A stretch of 41,392 nt of DNA from Suillus spraguei (GCA_016800925.1 JABCPU010000531.1:1-41392), one strand, 5' to 3'; shown: positions 10,740 through 21,180, numbered from the stretch's first letter. Numbers and translations: made by a program. Notes: generated by a model from the letters alone, not told the origin.

Positions 10740-11665
10740 AAAGAGAGAGAGAGACCAGTAGTCAAAGAAAAAGAAGAAAAGAGAAAGATTCAAAAGAAAC
10801 AGAAGCAAGGAAACAGACAACAGAGAAAGAAACAGAGAGAGAAAGATGATGAAAGAAACTAGAATGAATTTGTCAAAGAAAAAAGATTTGTTGTCTTGCT
10901 GGTTGTCAGACACAGTGAGCTCAGGGTCTTGCTAGTTGTTGAGCACAGTGAGCTCAAGGTAGTGCTATCTCACAGTGTAGACTTCCAATCTTACTGTTGT
11001 TGACAATGTACTTGACAGTGTACTGATAGTGCTGGTCACACTTCACTCTCAGTTATATTTCTGAGGGGGAGAAAATCTCTCTCTTATTGACAAAAAGGTG
11101 GGTATTATATAGACAAAATGAATGGCTATGCTACTGTTTTCCCACATTTTGTAGGGGTGCTGACCTACCCTATTTATTGAATATTGTCATAGTTGATTTG
11201 TAATATGCTCAAGGGTGTGAGAAAAAGTCATGTGGGATATCAATGGCTATGCATAAATTTGAGATCAGGTGACTATTAGTGGCTATCCTAGGAGGAATAT
11301 CAATTATGTAATATTTGAAGCATAAATTTGCACTTTTTGTAGATGCATAGAGGTGACGCGAGTGAATCATAATGTGTTTCATGAGTTTTTCTGCAGGGTA
11401 ACTCTATGTAATTATTTTGCTGGGGTCACCTGACATCTGTGGGAATCTTATGAAGTAGTTTCTGTAGCCAAACATACATAAACACACCCATGAAAAATGA
11501 ATTAGAAATAATAAGCAAACTTTTATGAGCAAAAAGAAACTTTCAATTCTGCATCATGGATTGATTTCTGAATAGAGGAACACTAAGCTATTATAGTCCT
11601 GGTACTATTTGTCAGCTGCAGTAGTGTTTAGTCAGCCATGCACCAGACCAGTTTGGTGCATGTCA
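10740..11665 (+). repeat. Inverted copy of 16141-17068; spacer of the large palindrome
   Basis: This 0.93-kb block is the reverse complement of 16141-17068. It starts with a purine-rich GA tract (10740-10870), includes a TATATAG promoter-like stretch near 11105, and ends at a hairpin (GCACCAGACCAGTTTGGTGC) followed by ATGTCA, a family terminus. There is no open frame of useful length. Confidence 0.85.
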
Positions 11666-11859
11666 ACGATGCAGTGCTTGTGATTTTATGAAATAAAGTA
11701 CAGACTTGTAAAGATGATGTGTGATGCTGATGTATGTTGATATGCGATGATGCTACTCCTAACTCTCACTAATTAATGGAGTCAACTAAGCCGTCTAGCA
11801 CTGATCAGACTATCCAATATGTCACTTCGAAACCAACTCTCTGCTGCTCAGGCACTTCA
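11666..11859 (+). other. Unique spacer with a possible retroelement coding scrap
   Basis: A short open frame begins ATG at 11819 (MSLRNQLSAAQALHDEYDAG) and runs into the right palindrome arm, stopping near 11940. It has coding-like composition and may be a fragment of a retrotransposon protein, but is too short to place. Confidence 0.25.
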
Positions 11860-13779
11860 CGATGAGTATGATGCAGGTCAGAACAGAGTACACCCTCTTG
11901 ATGTAGTCTTAAGTGGCCAACCTATTGATATTGTTGAATGACTGCTAGTCTTATTGTCCTCTCGAATTAACTAATGAAATATATGAATGCAATGTTCTCC
12001 CCACAGAAATGTGTTCTGTGTCGTAAAGAGAACTAGATATTGTCGACACTAGATGACTAGTAACCTTGCACTAGCTAGTGTGAGAATGTGTGATGATTTG
12101 GTGGCTTGCTGATGTGTCTGTATGTCATGAGAAATAATGTCCAAAAACTGGAGTGAAATAACTTAATATTTCACTCAGTATGCTTGCTTAATGCTTAGAT
12201 TCACACTTATTATATTGGGTGATATACAATTTATTAGAGAGGCTCCTTGGCCTGCCCTCCTCTGAGTGTGAGAAACTATTGCCTGACTAGTGTACTGGTC
12301 ACTGGTGTGATGGTTGTTGACAAGATTGCTCTTTTTTCAGAGGGAGAAAGTGGACTCCTTATATACTATTCTAAAGGTGGCTGTACATACTACCATACAA
12401 GCAAAAATGACTCATAATGACTCAGTATGACTCACCAAGAATGGCTGTGCTACTGATTACTAATGTAAACTACTGTATCTATGGAAGGATGTCATAGAAT
12501 TATCTCCTTAGGCTGGTCACATGACTGATCACATGATTGATTACATAACTCTGTCTTTCATCAGCACTGTTCAAATGTCAATTTCTTCAACATCACAATG
12601 TTTTGATGTTTTCACAAAACATTGCATAAGTAGGTTAAAGTTTGAAAAGGAAAAACATAAGGCATGAGAAGTATTGTGTATAATGGGAAAGCTATGTTGG
12701 ATAAGTATTATTTTCCAACAGATAAGTGTATAGAAATGATTGTAGGCTTGGAAAATACTCGAATAAATTCTTGTAAGGTTCAGAAAGGTATAGAAAATTA
12801 TAGGGAAAATTATGGGTATAGTATGGAATGCGGTAGATTAAAATGCAGTCATGATCATGTACAAAACAGGTTTCATGTGTGTCATCGTGCCAGTTACTGA
12901 TTTTATCCCCCTGTCCTTTGATCAAACAAAGACAAGAAAGAGTTGTTTGCCCTTTTCCCCATGAATGACCATGTTATCAACCGTTGGTATTTGTCTGAAC
13001 CATTGACCATGGAGAATATTGAAATTCAGTGAACTTTTCTGTTTTCTGTATTCTAAGAAGACAGCATCCTTGTAAATACGAGCATCATTAGCTGAACCCT
13101 CCCACCCAGTCAAAGAATAGACAAAATTAATGTCATATACCATACTTCTGATCTCAGATCGATCGATTCTATTTCCGTCCGTTTACAGATCTGTCCGGAT
13201 CACCTATCCAAATATGCCCACTTCTCGCACTCTAACTCCCTTGTGGATATCTGCGTCTATCTCCTTTTGTCATTCCTCCTGTTTCCAGTATTCTGGCTGT
13301 GTATATTTCCATCCTGTGTCACTGATCATTACCTGTATTTCATTTCCACTCGTGCTTACTGATCTGCTGTGCATTAACTAATAGACTTCCATTATACATT
13401 GTACATAGCCCTCGGTCCCGGACTCGTTGATTATCCGTACTAGATACTTACAGTATATAAACACTTGTAGATCTCCGTAGAACCTTAGTTCAAATATCAT
13501 CTTAGATTCTGCTCATTCTGTTTCCTCGGACTTGAGTTACTTTCCACTCTAGTCATCTTCTGAGACTTGGGATTGATTCCTTTAGTCTATACCTCTGACT
13601 CTATCTTTGGATAGTCTACCTCTGTTAGTTTCTAGTTAGGAACTCATTCTGAAGCTAGCCTTAATCCTCATTCCATCTCTATGCTCCGGATAACCTTTGG
13701 ACGTCCGGAACTGTCACACAACTCCTTCCAGATTTTCGGACGTATACCTACCCTCTGAAATAAGGGGCATTACTCGGGA
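11860..13779 (-). repeat. Right arm of the 1.9-kb inverted repeat
   Basis: It is the reverse complement of 8812-10739. It includes a duplicated piece of transposase coding sequence (about 13077-13130, minus) and a truncated inverted solo LTR (13131-13779). Since this part of the transposase exists once in the ancestral gene, this arm is the derived copy. Confidence 0.9.
13131..13779 (-). mobile_element. Truncated inverted copy of LTR family 1
   Basis: It reads TGTCATATACC at the left (the LTR 3' end in reverse) and stops about 70 bp short of the LTR 5' end, at CATTACTCGGGA. No target duplication surrounds it. It arose by copying of 8812-9467 within the inverted duplication rather than by transposition. 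Confidence 0.85.
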
Positions 13780-14493
13780 TGTGACAAGATGCTCTTTTTT
13801 CAGAGGGGAAAGTGGGCTCCTTATATACTATTCTAAAGGTGGCTGTACATACTACCATACAAGGAAAAATGACTCATAATGACTCAGTATGACTCACCAA
13901 GAATGGCTGTGCTTAGCTGTGCTAGCTATGCTAGGCTGTGCTTGGCCATGACTCATTATGACTCACTATGAAGCTGTCATGAATTCCAAATACAAACCAT
14001 TATTCTTTCCTCAATTTACCTAAAGTGTCTAAACCCAGCACTAAGACAAACCCTAACCCTATTGAAATCCCTGATGAAGATGAAGAGATCTTCTATGATG
14101 CTATTGAATAAGATAAGATAAGATAAGATAGTGTCATGTGATCGGAGAACCTTCTAGAATATGATGTCATAACTATGTCATAACTATCACATTGTATGAT
14201 TCTCACTTCTATTTTATGATTGGCTAGTAGTTTCAAACTCAGTTTATATCTCAGTTTCAATATGTGTATATAGTTAGCTAGTTTCATTGTAGTGTTTCTT
14301 TAGTTCAACATAGTTTTATTTTCCAACAGATAAGTGCATAGAAATGATTGTAGGCTCAGAAAATACTCAAATAAATTCTTGTAAGGTTCAGAAAGGTATA
14401 GAAAATTATAGGGAAAATTATGGGGTATAGTATGGAATGTGGCAGATTAAAATGCAGTCATAATCATGTACGAAACAGGTTTCGTGCGTGTCA
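13780..14493 (+). repeat. Mixed repeat fragments, (GATAA)n tract and copia-like scrap
   Basis: Bases 13784-13920 repeat 12317-12450 in the same orientation. A degenerate GCTGTGCT repeat lies at about 13905-13945. A short frame near 14030-14110 reads KPSTKTNPNPIEIPDEDEE before a stop, which may be the end of a retroelement polyprotein. It is followed by a GATAA-type pentamer tract at about 14108-14132 and LTR-like sequence. Bases 14318-14480 are the inverted counterpart of 9720-9890. Confidence 0.5.
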
Positions 14494-15578
14494 ATGCACA
14501 CACACATGACTTCCATATTCCACAACAAAAGTACTACCTAGCGGATGCAGGATTCCTGCTTTGCCCTGAGCTTCTTGTACCATACCGTGGTGTCCATTAC
14601 CATCTCGCGGAGTGGGGCCATGCAAATACCAGGTATGTTTTTCAATTTGTTTGTTTTTCTCGCTTATAATTTGCTGGAAGGCCCGTCAATAAAGAGGAGC
14701 TTTTCAACCTACGTCATGCATCTGCACGCAATGTGATAGAGCGCATCTTTGGTGTCTTAAAACAGCGCTTTCGCATTCTCCTTTTGGCACCAGAGTACTC
14801 CCTCGACACTCAAGCACAAATTCCTGCTGCATTGTGTGCAATTCACAACTTCATACATCTATATGATCCTAGTGAGGAGGAGGCTGAAGAGTCGGGTGGT
14901 GAATTATATACATTTGAGAACCCTGATTTTCAGGGACAAGCTGACAATGAAGAAATCGATGATGGTAGTGGTCGTGCAGTGAGTGGTCATGTAATGCGTG
15001 AACACATTGTGCAAGCAATGTGGGATCAGTATCAGGGTGTCATACATGAGAGGGCTTCATTGGGCTTAGGTTCAGACTCAGATGATACATTGGATGAAAG
15101 CAAATTAGAAAGCATAGCATAGAAACACATGTATTTTGGTACAGAAACAACAAGCGATTTGCTACGGAAACAACAAGTGATTGAGTACAAAATTTAAAAC
15201 AATGATTGCATGCAAGATTGAACATATGGTCAAACAAACTACATGGCGCTGACATCACAGTTACAACAGCTGCAGATGGACATATGGCACCTGTGGTGCT
15301 TGCAGGTTCTTCTGAAATCTATACTGGAGCATGTGCTGGATGAACACATACCATGTGTCCCTGTCATCTGTTTGAAGGTATGTGTCAGTGACGGCTAGGT
15401 CATATGAAAACATGTGCATGACAATGACCCTCTCCTGCAATGGATAGAGGTCCATGTCTTCACTGTTCAAAAGATTCAAGGCAGTGTGTCTCTGCTTCTC
15501 TAGCCTCTCCACATCAGTAACCATACCCCTCTCAATCACATCTGTTATGAACTGGGATGGCGTCACCAGCGACAGTGA

Positions 15579-16022
15579 AAAGACACAGTCGGTCTACTGG
15601 GAAGTTCTACAATGTCCAGAAGAGGACAAGGTAAGCGTACAAGGAACGCATTCCGAGTACGATCAAGGGTTCAGCCTCAAAGATAGATCTAAGAGGTTCT
15701 ACGAGAACAGAGACTAAGGCTAAGGAGTGCTTAGACTTAGAGACGATTCAAGACGACTTAGGTTGGAGGCCTAAGTGAAGGATATTCCAGGTAAAACCCA
15801 GTAAGATTAAAGTAAAGTATCAAGTGTAATACATCGTGCTTAAATAGGTCAATATATGCGCATGGACCAAGAGAGATATGAGAATGTAAATGTGTATCCA
15901 AAGAAGGAAGGCAACTATAGTACAGATGCGTTGAGCATATGAGTCAGAGTCACGTTATGTAATATACAAGTAAAGGAGACAAAGAGAAAAATGAATAGGG
16001 GCACGTACAACTGTAACAACAT
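15579..16022. mobile_element. 0.44-kb insertion in the Myb companion gene, possibly LTR-like
   Basis: This segment separates two coding parts of the Myb gene and is bounded by the 6-bp direct repeat CAGTGA (15573-15578 and 16023-16028). The termini are not a clean TG...CA, so the class is uncertain. Composition and internal words resemble an LTR. No open frame. Confidence 0.4.
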
Positions 16023-16140
16023 CAGTGAGACAAATAATGGACCCCTGCATGCCCATGACAGCTGCAGCTGGGGTGATCTTGGCTGCTCTTGCAGCGCTAG
16101 TCATCAGGCAACTATCTTCATGCGACTGGCCTGCACGCGA

Positions 16141-17741
16141 TGACACGCACCAAACTGGTCTGGTGCATGGCTGACTAAACACTACTGCAGCTGACAAACA
16201 GTACCACGACTATAATAGCTTAGTGTTCCTCTATTCAGAAATTAATCCATGATGCAGAATCGAAAGTTTCTTCTTGCTCGTAAAAAAGTTTGCTTATTAT
16301 TTCTAATTCATTTTTCATGGGTGTGTTTATGTATGTTTGGCTACAGAAACTACTTCATAAGATTCCCACAGATGTCAGGTGACCCCAGCAAAATAATTAC
16401 ATAGAGTTACCCTGCAGAAAAACTCATGAAACACATTATGATTCACTCGCGTCACCTCTATGCATCTACAAAAAGTGCAAATTTATGCTTCAAATATTAC
16501 ATAATTGATATTCCTCCTAGGATAGCCACTAATAGTCACCTGATCTCAAATTTATGCATAGCCATTGATATCCCACATGACTTTTTCTCACACCCTTGAG
16601 CATATTACAAATCAACTATGACAATATTCAATAAATAGGGTAGGTCAGCACCCCTACAAAATGTGGGAAAACAGTAGCATAGCCATTCATTTTGTCTATA
16701 TAATACCCACCTTTTTGTCAATAAGAGAGAGATTTTCTCCCCCTCAGAAATATAACTGAGAGTGAAGTGTGACCAGCACTATCAGCACACTGTCAAGAAC
16801 ATTGTCAACAACAGTAAGATTGGAAGTCTACTCTGTGAGATAGCACTACCTTGAGCTCACTGTGCTCAACAACTAGCAAGACCCTGAGCTCACTGTGTCT
16901 GACAACCAGCAAGACAACAAATCTTTTTTCTTTGACAAATTCATTCTAGTTTCTTTCATCATCTTCCTCTCTGTTTTTCTTTCTCTGTTGTCTGTTTCCT
17001 TGCTTCTGTTTCTTTTGAATCTTTCTCTTTTCTTCTTTTTCTTTGATCACTGGTCTCTCTCTCTTTTTCAAAGTTTGTTGGTGCTAAGTGTCCTTGTGTT
17101 TCTAATATTTGTGTTGTCTCTTTAGTCCATCTAAGGCCAGAGTAGCTTAGTGGGAGAGACTTTAGAGGTTGACAGTGACACTTGATCTCGCACACCTGAG
17201 TAGCGATACTGAGTTAAGGTCTTCACTGACTGATAGACTCTAGTTATTGAAAGGGGACTTGGTATTGAAGTCCAAGGACGTCCATTCCTGCTAACTGCTT
17301 AATACTCATAGTGAGTTCCTTGGCAGCAGGTTCAATAGTAAGCTAGAAGATCTCTGAAGTAGTGACTAGTCTTGACCAGGGATCCTACCTGCTTGTCTGA
17401 GAAGGTGATTGTTGTAACTTCCCACAAATTGCAGTAGCACAATTGTTGCAAAACACCTGCATTCTGTTGGAGGGCGTAGTTTGGCCAGTTACTTCTGTTT
17501 CTAAGTTTGTTCGACTTCTGTGTTTTTCTTTGAAGTTTAGTTGTTTCGAGAATCTTTGTCATTGTCCAAGAATTTGCTGATCTCACAGAAGTGACTCATT
17601 TGCTGACCATAGCCTGGGGAACGTTAAACAGCCATCCACGTACAACCACATTATCAGTCATTGGTATTTGTCTGAATCACTGACCGTGGAGATATTTGGT
17701 TTTATAGGTCTTTATCTATAGATCATCTATCTAAGAAGACA
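16141..17741 (-). mobile_element. Unclassified repeat (TGTCTTC...GTGTCA), 1.6 kb, in the Myb gene
   Basis: On the minus strand it begins TGTCTTCTTAG at 17741 and ends GTGCGTGTCA at 16141, preceded by the hairpin GCACCAGACCAGTTTGGTGC. Flanking tetramers are GCAA and GCGA (three of four match). Excision joins the Myb frame cleanly (TGR-SRAGQ). Bases 16141-17068 are an inverted copy of 10740-11665. The first 110 bases match 9535-9645, and the remainder differs. It has no coding capacity. Confidence 0.75.
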
Positions 17742-17927
17742 GCAACCGGCCTGTCTGCGACTTCTGTTTCTTAGATGCTGGCTGAGATGGTTGTGGCTGG
17801 TCCAATGAAGGAACTGTAGATGTGAATGTAGTCGCATCGTCTTGGGACATGGATGAAGCATCATGTGAATGCTTTCCAGTACTGTAGATTGTAGAGAAAG
17901 TTGGTCGAGTGGGAGTACCAGACAGGG

Positions 17928-18697
17928 TGTTAAGACCATACTCAAGGGGTGAAAGATCTGAAGGGCTTCGGCCTCAGTTCGTGCACTGTGCCCCTTGTCC
18001 AAGTAATGCCCCTTATTTCAGAGAGGAGATATATGTCTGAAGATCCGGAAGGAGTTGCGTAGCGGATCCGGACGTCCGAAGGTATCGGATATGGTACGTC
18101 CGAAGGTTATCTGGAGCATGGGGATGGAAAGAGGACTAAGGCTAGCTTCAGAATGGATTCCTAACTAGAAACTGACAGAGGTAGACTATCCGAAGATAGA
18201 GTCGGAGATATAGACTATAGGAATCAATTCCAAGTCTCGGAAGATGACTTTGAGTGGAAAGTGACTCAAGTCCAAAGGAAGCGGAATGAGCAGAATCTAA
18301 GATGATATTCGAACTAAGGTTCTACAGAGATCTACAAGTGGTTTATATATGGTAAGTATCTAAGACGGATAATCAACAAGTCTGGGACCGAGGGCTATGT
18401 ACGAAGTGTAACAGAAGTCTATTAGTCAATGTGCAGTGGATCAGTAAGCACGAATCAGAAATGAAACACAGGTAACGGATCAGTGACACAGGAAGGAATT
18501 ATACACAGCCGGAGTACTGGAAACAGGATGAGTGACGAAAGGAGATAGACGCAGTTATATACAAGGGAGATAGAGTGTGAGAAGCAAGCACATTCGGATG
18601 AGCGATCCGGACAGGATCTGTGGACCGGACGGAAATAGAATCAATCAGATATGATCGGATATGGTTGGATCTGGGATCAGAAGTATGGTATATGACA
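17928..18697 (+). mobile_element. Solo LTR, family 1 copy b (770 bp), in the Myb companion gene
   Basis: It starts TGTTAAGACC and ends GGTATATGACA, flanked by a perfect 5-bp duplication CAGGG (17923-17927 and 18698-18702). It matches the LTR at 8743-9467 with moderate divergence and a roughly 40-bp length difference. Removing it restores the Pro-rich reading frame of the Myb gene. Confidence 0.9.
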
Positions 18698-19494
18698 CAG
18701 GGGAGTCATAGACAGCGGTGGAGGAGCATTGATCCCAGACATGATAGGAGCGCCAGACAGGGGAGGCATAGACAGCGGTGGAGGAGCATTAGCCCCAGAC
18801 ATGATAACATCACCACTCATGGAGCTACTAGGTCCAGGAGCCTGAACTCCTGCAGCATTCACATCAGGCTCATCATTGGTGGAGGGCGCTGGAACATCAG
18901 TGGCTCGGAAAGCTCCCACCCCTCATGCGCCACCAACAGGTAAATCTCCTACATCTGCTCAAAATATACCCATCCACAGTTTCTGAATGGACGCATTGCA
19001 GAATTGGACTGAAAAAAGTGCCATAGTATTAGTAAAGCAGCATTACATAGTAGTATAATGACATACCTTTTGCTGGACATACGCACCAAACACTGCTGCC
19101 GCTGCTTCCCCCTGAATGTTTGCACCATACTCAGGGTGCCACTGGTTGATTCCAGATTGTTTACAATACTTGTCAATAGCATTGTAGATGTGCTCCTGTG
19201 CCCTCTTAGGTGCGATAGCCTTTGCAGTTCCATTGAATGTATGATCTTGAAGTTGCCTCCTTCTGCACACTCTGACTGATGCTCATGAAGGTAGTCGACT
19301 AAAGCAGTTACTTCTGGCTCGGTCCAAAATGCCTTTTCTTTCTCTTGAGCCATGAGAACAGTAGTGTAATGCGCAGCAAGAGCTGTTAGAGATACAACAC
19401 TTGTCAAGAGACGTCTGTGACAGGTGAGATGGACACCCTTGAGATTATCAATGTGATAACAAGACCCCATGGTCATAGTATGATACAAGCAAGG

Positions 19495-19588
19495 TTCAAG
19501 GTCAGCTGCGCAGGGTGTGCCATGCCGACCATGCCTGCAGACTGCAAATTGACTTGACCCAACTTCACACGGGTTTCCGAACTAGCTC
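19495..19588 (-). repeat. Right terminal inverted repeat of the Harbinger element
   Basis: It is the reverse complement of the left end (7882-7977) and is followed directly by the TTA duplication at 19589-19591. Confidence 0.85.
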
Positions 19589-19591
19589 TTA

Positions 19592-20375
19592 AGTCTGGCA
19601 TTGATATTACATTTTGATATGGGATCTCCCACACTATACAATCGCCCTGAACGCTAAAGTATAATCAGGTTCCATTCGCATGAGCCCGGTCACAGCCATT
19701 ACGTCTCTTGTGTCCTTCATCCCATCTGACATGGCATACTACGTTCTATGCATCACTGTCAACCTGTTCATGCAGCCTGCATGGATGCTTCAGTACATGA
19801 GCCACCTAGTGACTAAGTCACGCTGACTCGGAGAATCGCTTTTTCTCACCATGTGATAGATGGATCCCACGCTGTGATTGGCTGATCGGATCGAAGCGGA
19901 TTACACTGTACTACACATCATATCATCAACACTTTGCTCATCCTCTTCACCTTCTGCGTCCAATTCAACAAGCTCGTAAAACTCCAGCTCATCATCAAGG
20001 GATGGGTGGATATCAAATATTCTCGCCCTTCATCAGCATGATGCCTCGTTGGAGGCATTTAAACAGGTAGTACGAAAGGATTTCGGTCACAATCTTGGAA
20101 CATCATCTTACTTCTCATATTAGAATCAAACCATGTGTACATAAACTATCTGAGCAATGATCTTGATGTACAATTCATTGTACAGAGTGACATTGTAGTA
20201 GATGCGAAAATTGGATATATTTGGCAACTAGCCATAGCCATGATCATGGCGGTGGCGACTGCCACTGGCTAGCCACGGATATACCCGCCAGCATGCCTGG
20301 CGCACCATTGGCACTTCAAACACTTCGTGCTCCTCATGCATTCGTCAGACGCAATCAAGAGCACGCGGTCAGGGC
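19592..20375 (+). pseudogene. ICMT exon 1 relic B, split by a 0.45-kb insertion
   Basis: Bases 19592-19848 align with relic A (5216-5460): GGCATTGATATTACATTTTGATATGG, ATCGCCCTGAACGCTAAAGT, GTCCTTCATCCCATC and GACTCGGAGAATCG. The alignment resumes near 20308 (CTTCGTGCTCCTCATGC, GTCAGACGCAATCAA, CACGCGGTCAGGG). The intervening 19850-20305 has no counterpart in relic A, shows no terminal repeats I can see and has no open frame. No coding capacity remains in the relic. Confidence 0.65.
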
Positions 20376-20430
20376 GCGCACTCATTAGTAAGTTGGGCAC
20401 GTCTCGGAAACATCCGAAGTAGGACCCCGT

Positions 20431-21180
20431 AAGTGTTCTGGCGCGCTCATTCAATGAAACACTCCAACTGCCAGCATGCCACCACGCACCGTCTCACTAC
20501 ATCTGAAAGCTCGCATACCTGTTTTCCACTGACGTGGATATTCTGTCACAAGTATCTGTCATTTACTCGGTATCAAGAAGACACTGATATACAAAACTAT
20601 CAGGCCACTAACTGCTACCTCATATCAAACAATGGACCTGGTGGCCGCCGTCGCAACTCCAGTATGAATGATATCGTCTTTCTCGCTACAACCATTCATC
20701 GAAATTTAACTATGTACCTTGATGAGCTACACCACGAACTACGAGCACGCCGCAGTATTTTTGTATCTCTACAGGCACTTCTTCGCACCCTGTGCAAGCT
20801 ACATTACAGCCACAAGAGTATCCCGGCTCGTGCTCTTGAGCGACAAAATCATTCTTATTGTCGACGTCCATGGCTTCCGTACGACTATAATAAAAGAATA
20901 AGTGGGATCCCAGATGATCATCCAAAGGATCAACATACCTCGAAGAACCAGGAAGTATTGGAAGGTGTACCTTATTGAGTGATTTATCGTGCTTCGCAAG
21001 CATAGGGGTGCAGAGAGGTGAAAGACGACTTTGACCTTTGTGATAAACTTCACCCCTTGACTTTAGTTTTGCCATTATTTTCTGTCCAGTTTTTCGTATA
21101 CGTATCAAGATTTACAACAAGGACTGTCTCAAACTGAGGTATTTCTGGCCCAGGGAATACGGAAGGTGAAATCATCACTG
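20431..21180 (+). pseudogene. Spacer with possible Tc1/mariner-type transposase scrap
   Basis: Within about 20690-20860 the plus strand reads TIHRNLTMYLDELHHELRAR followed by a segment ending HYSHKSIPARALERQ. This resembles the helix-turn-helix linker of DDE_3 (Tc1/mariner-like) transposases common in basidiomycetes (MYLDEL..., then Y(T/S)xKxxxRxAxER). No catalytic domain follows. From 20935 on, the sequence matches the ICMT-2 spacer at 5540-5830. No intact gene. Confidence 0.4.

Larger units (their letters stand above)
9535..14493 (+). mobile_element. Composite insertion in the transposase, unclassified repeat family (TGTCTTC...GTGTCA)
   Basis: The transposase frame breaks at GATGC and resumes at 14498; ATGC occurs at both 9531-9534 and 14494-14497, consistent with a 4-bp target duplication. 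The inserted DNA begins TGTCTTCTTAG and ends GTGCGTGTCA just after a short hairpin (CGAAACAGGTTTCG). A second insertion of the family, with the same termini, lies in the Myb gene (16141-17741). The interior contains no long open frame. It is built from A/T-rich promoter-like blocks, copia-like scraps and inverted duplications, and probably represents several non-autonomous elements nested in each other. Class (LTR derivative or other) is unresolved. Confidence 0.6.
8131..15122 (+). pseudogene. Harbinger DDE transposase, interrupted by a solo LTR and a second insertion
   Basis: Coding segments are 8131-8437, 8487-8742, 9473-9530 (plus the duplicated TSD bases), 14498-14632 and 14681-15122 (TAG). 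Two introns are canonical: 8438-8486 and 14633-14680. The order matches the DDE_Tnp_4 family: an N-terminal helix-turn-helix-like region (LEEQVAIFLYTSITGLTTRH), the first catalytic block AVGAINGSHIHA, then KGFVSQNCLFACDFD, the second block GWEGSANDARIYKDA, YYLADAGFLLCPELLVPYRG, and the third block with the catalytic Glu (ARNVIERIFGVLKQRF). An acidic C terminus follows. The usual first catalytic Asp (AIDG) is Asn here, so the enzyme would be dead even if unbroken. The frame is cut by a solo LTR after ACDFD and by a 5-kb composite insertion after YKDA. Upstream of 8131 the first exon is not resolved. Confidence 0.85.
15261..19353 (-). pseudogene. Harbinger Myb/SANT-like companion protein, broken by insertions and frameshifts
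   Basis: Start ATG is at 19353 (MAQEKEKAFWTEPEVTALV). The N terminus is a Myb/SANT-like domain (WTEPEV..LVDYLHEHQSECAEGGNF..., then INQWHPEYGANIQG), the partner protein that Harbinger transposases need for nuclear import and target binding. A one-base deletion after GGNFK shifts the frame. Intron 19009-19066 is canonical; an in-frame TAG follows near 18950. A Pro/Ser-rich linker with two tandem SG(A/I)NAPPPLSM units is split by a solo LTR (17928-18697). The frame continues to SKKQKSQTGR and is split by a second element (16141-17741). It resumes SRAGQSHEDS...AAAVMGMQGSI, is split by a 0.44-kb insertion and ends at 15261 with a C-terminal segment (TPSQFITDVIERG...). Clearly a dead gene. Confidence 0.8.
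7882..19588. mobile_element. PIF/Harbinger DNA transposon, 11.7 kb, with nested insertions
   Basis: The left end reads GAGCTAGTTCGGAAACCC and the reverse complement of the right end reads the same. The terminal inverted repeats match over about 95 bp (to roughly 7977 and 19495) with scattered mismatches, and a TTA duplication flanks the element. Inside are the two genes typical of Harbinger elements, a DDE transposase (plus) and a Myb/SANT-like DNA-binding protein (minus), arranged convergently. Both are disrupted by later insertions: two solo LTRs with 5-bp duplications, copies of an unclassified repeat, a 0.44-kb insertion and an inverted duplication. Removing these would leave an element of perhaps 4 kb. 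The flanks are two parts of one ICMT repeat unit, and the uninterrupted paralog at 5179-5230 shows the approximate empty site. Confidence 0.9.

Noticed and set aside
12664..12900. Frame of 78 residues in the right palindrome arm
   Set aside because: It lies in A/T-rich repeat DNA, is mirrored in the left arm without the frame, and has no domain.
9535..14493. Helitron interpretation of the hairpin-terminated repeat
   Set aside because: The 3' end is GTGTCA rather than CTRR, the 5' end is not TC, and short flanking duplications are present, unlike Helitrons.
16895..17125. Hydrophobic 76-residue plus-strand frame (Leu/Phe/Ser-rich)
   Set aside because: It is the pyrimidine strand of a GA-rich repeat block whose inverted copy lies at 10740-10870; not a membrane protein.
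20433..20978. 181-residue plus-strand frame as a gene
   Set aside because: Only a short internal stretch resembles a Tc1/mariner-type helix-turn-helix; the rest spans repeat spacer, so it is listed as a relic.
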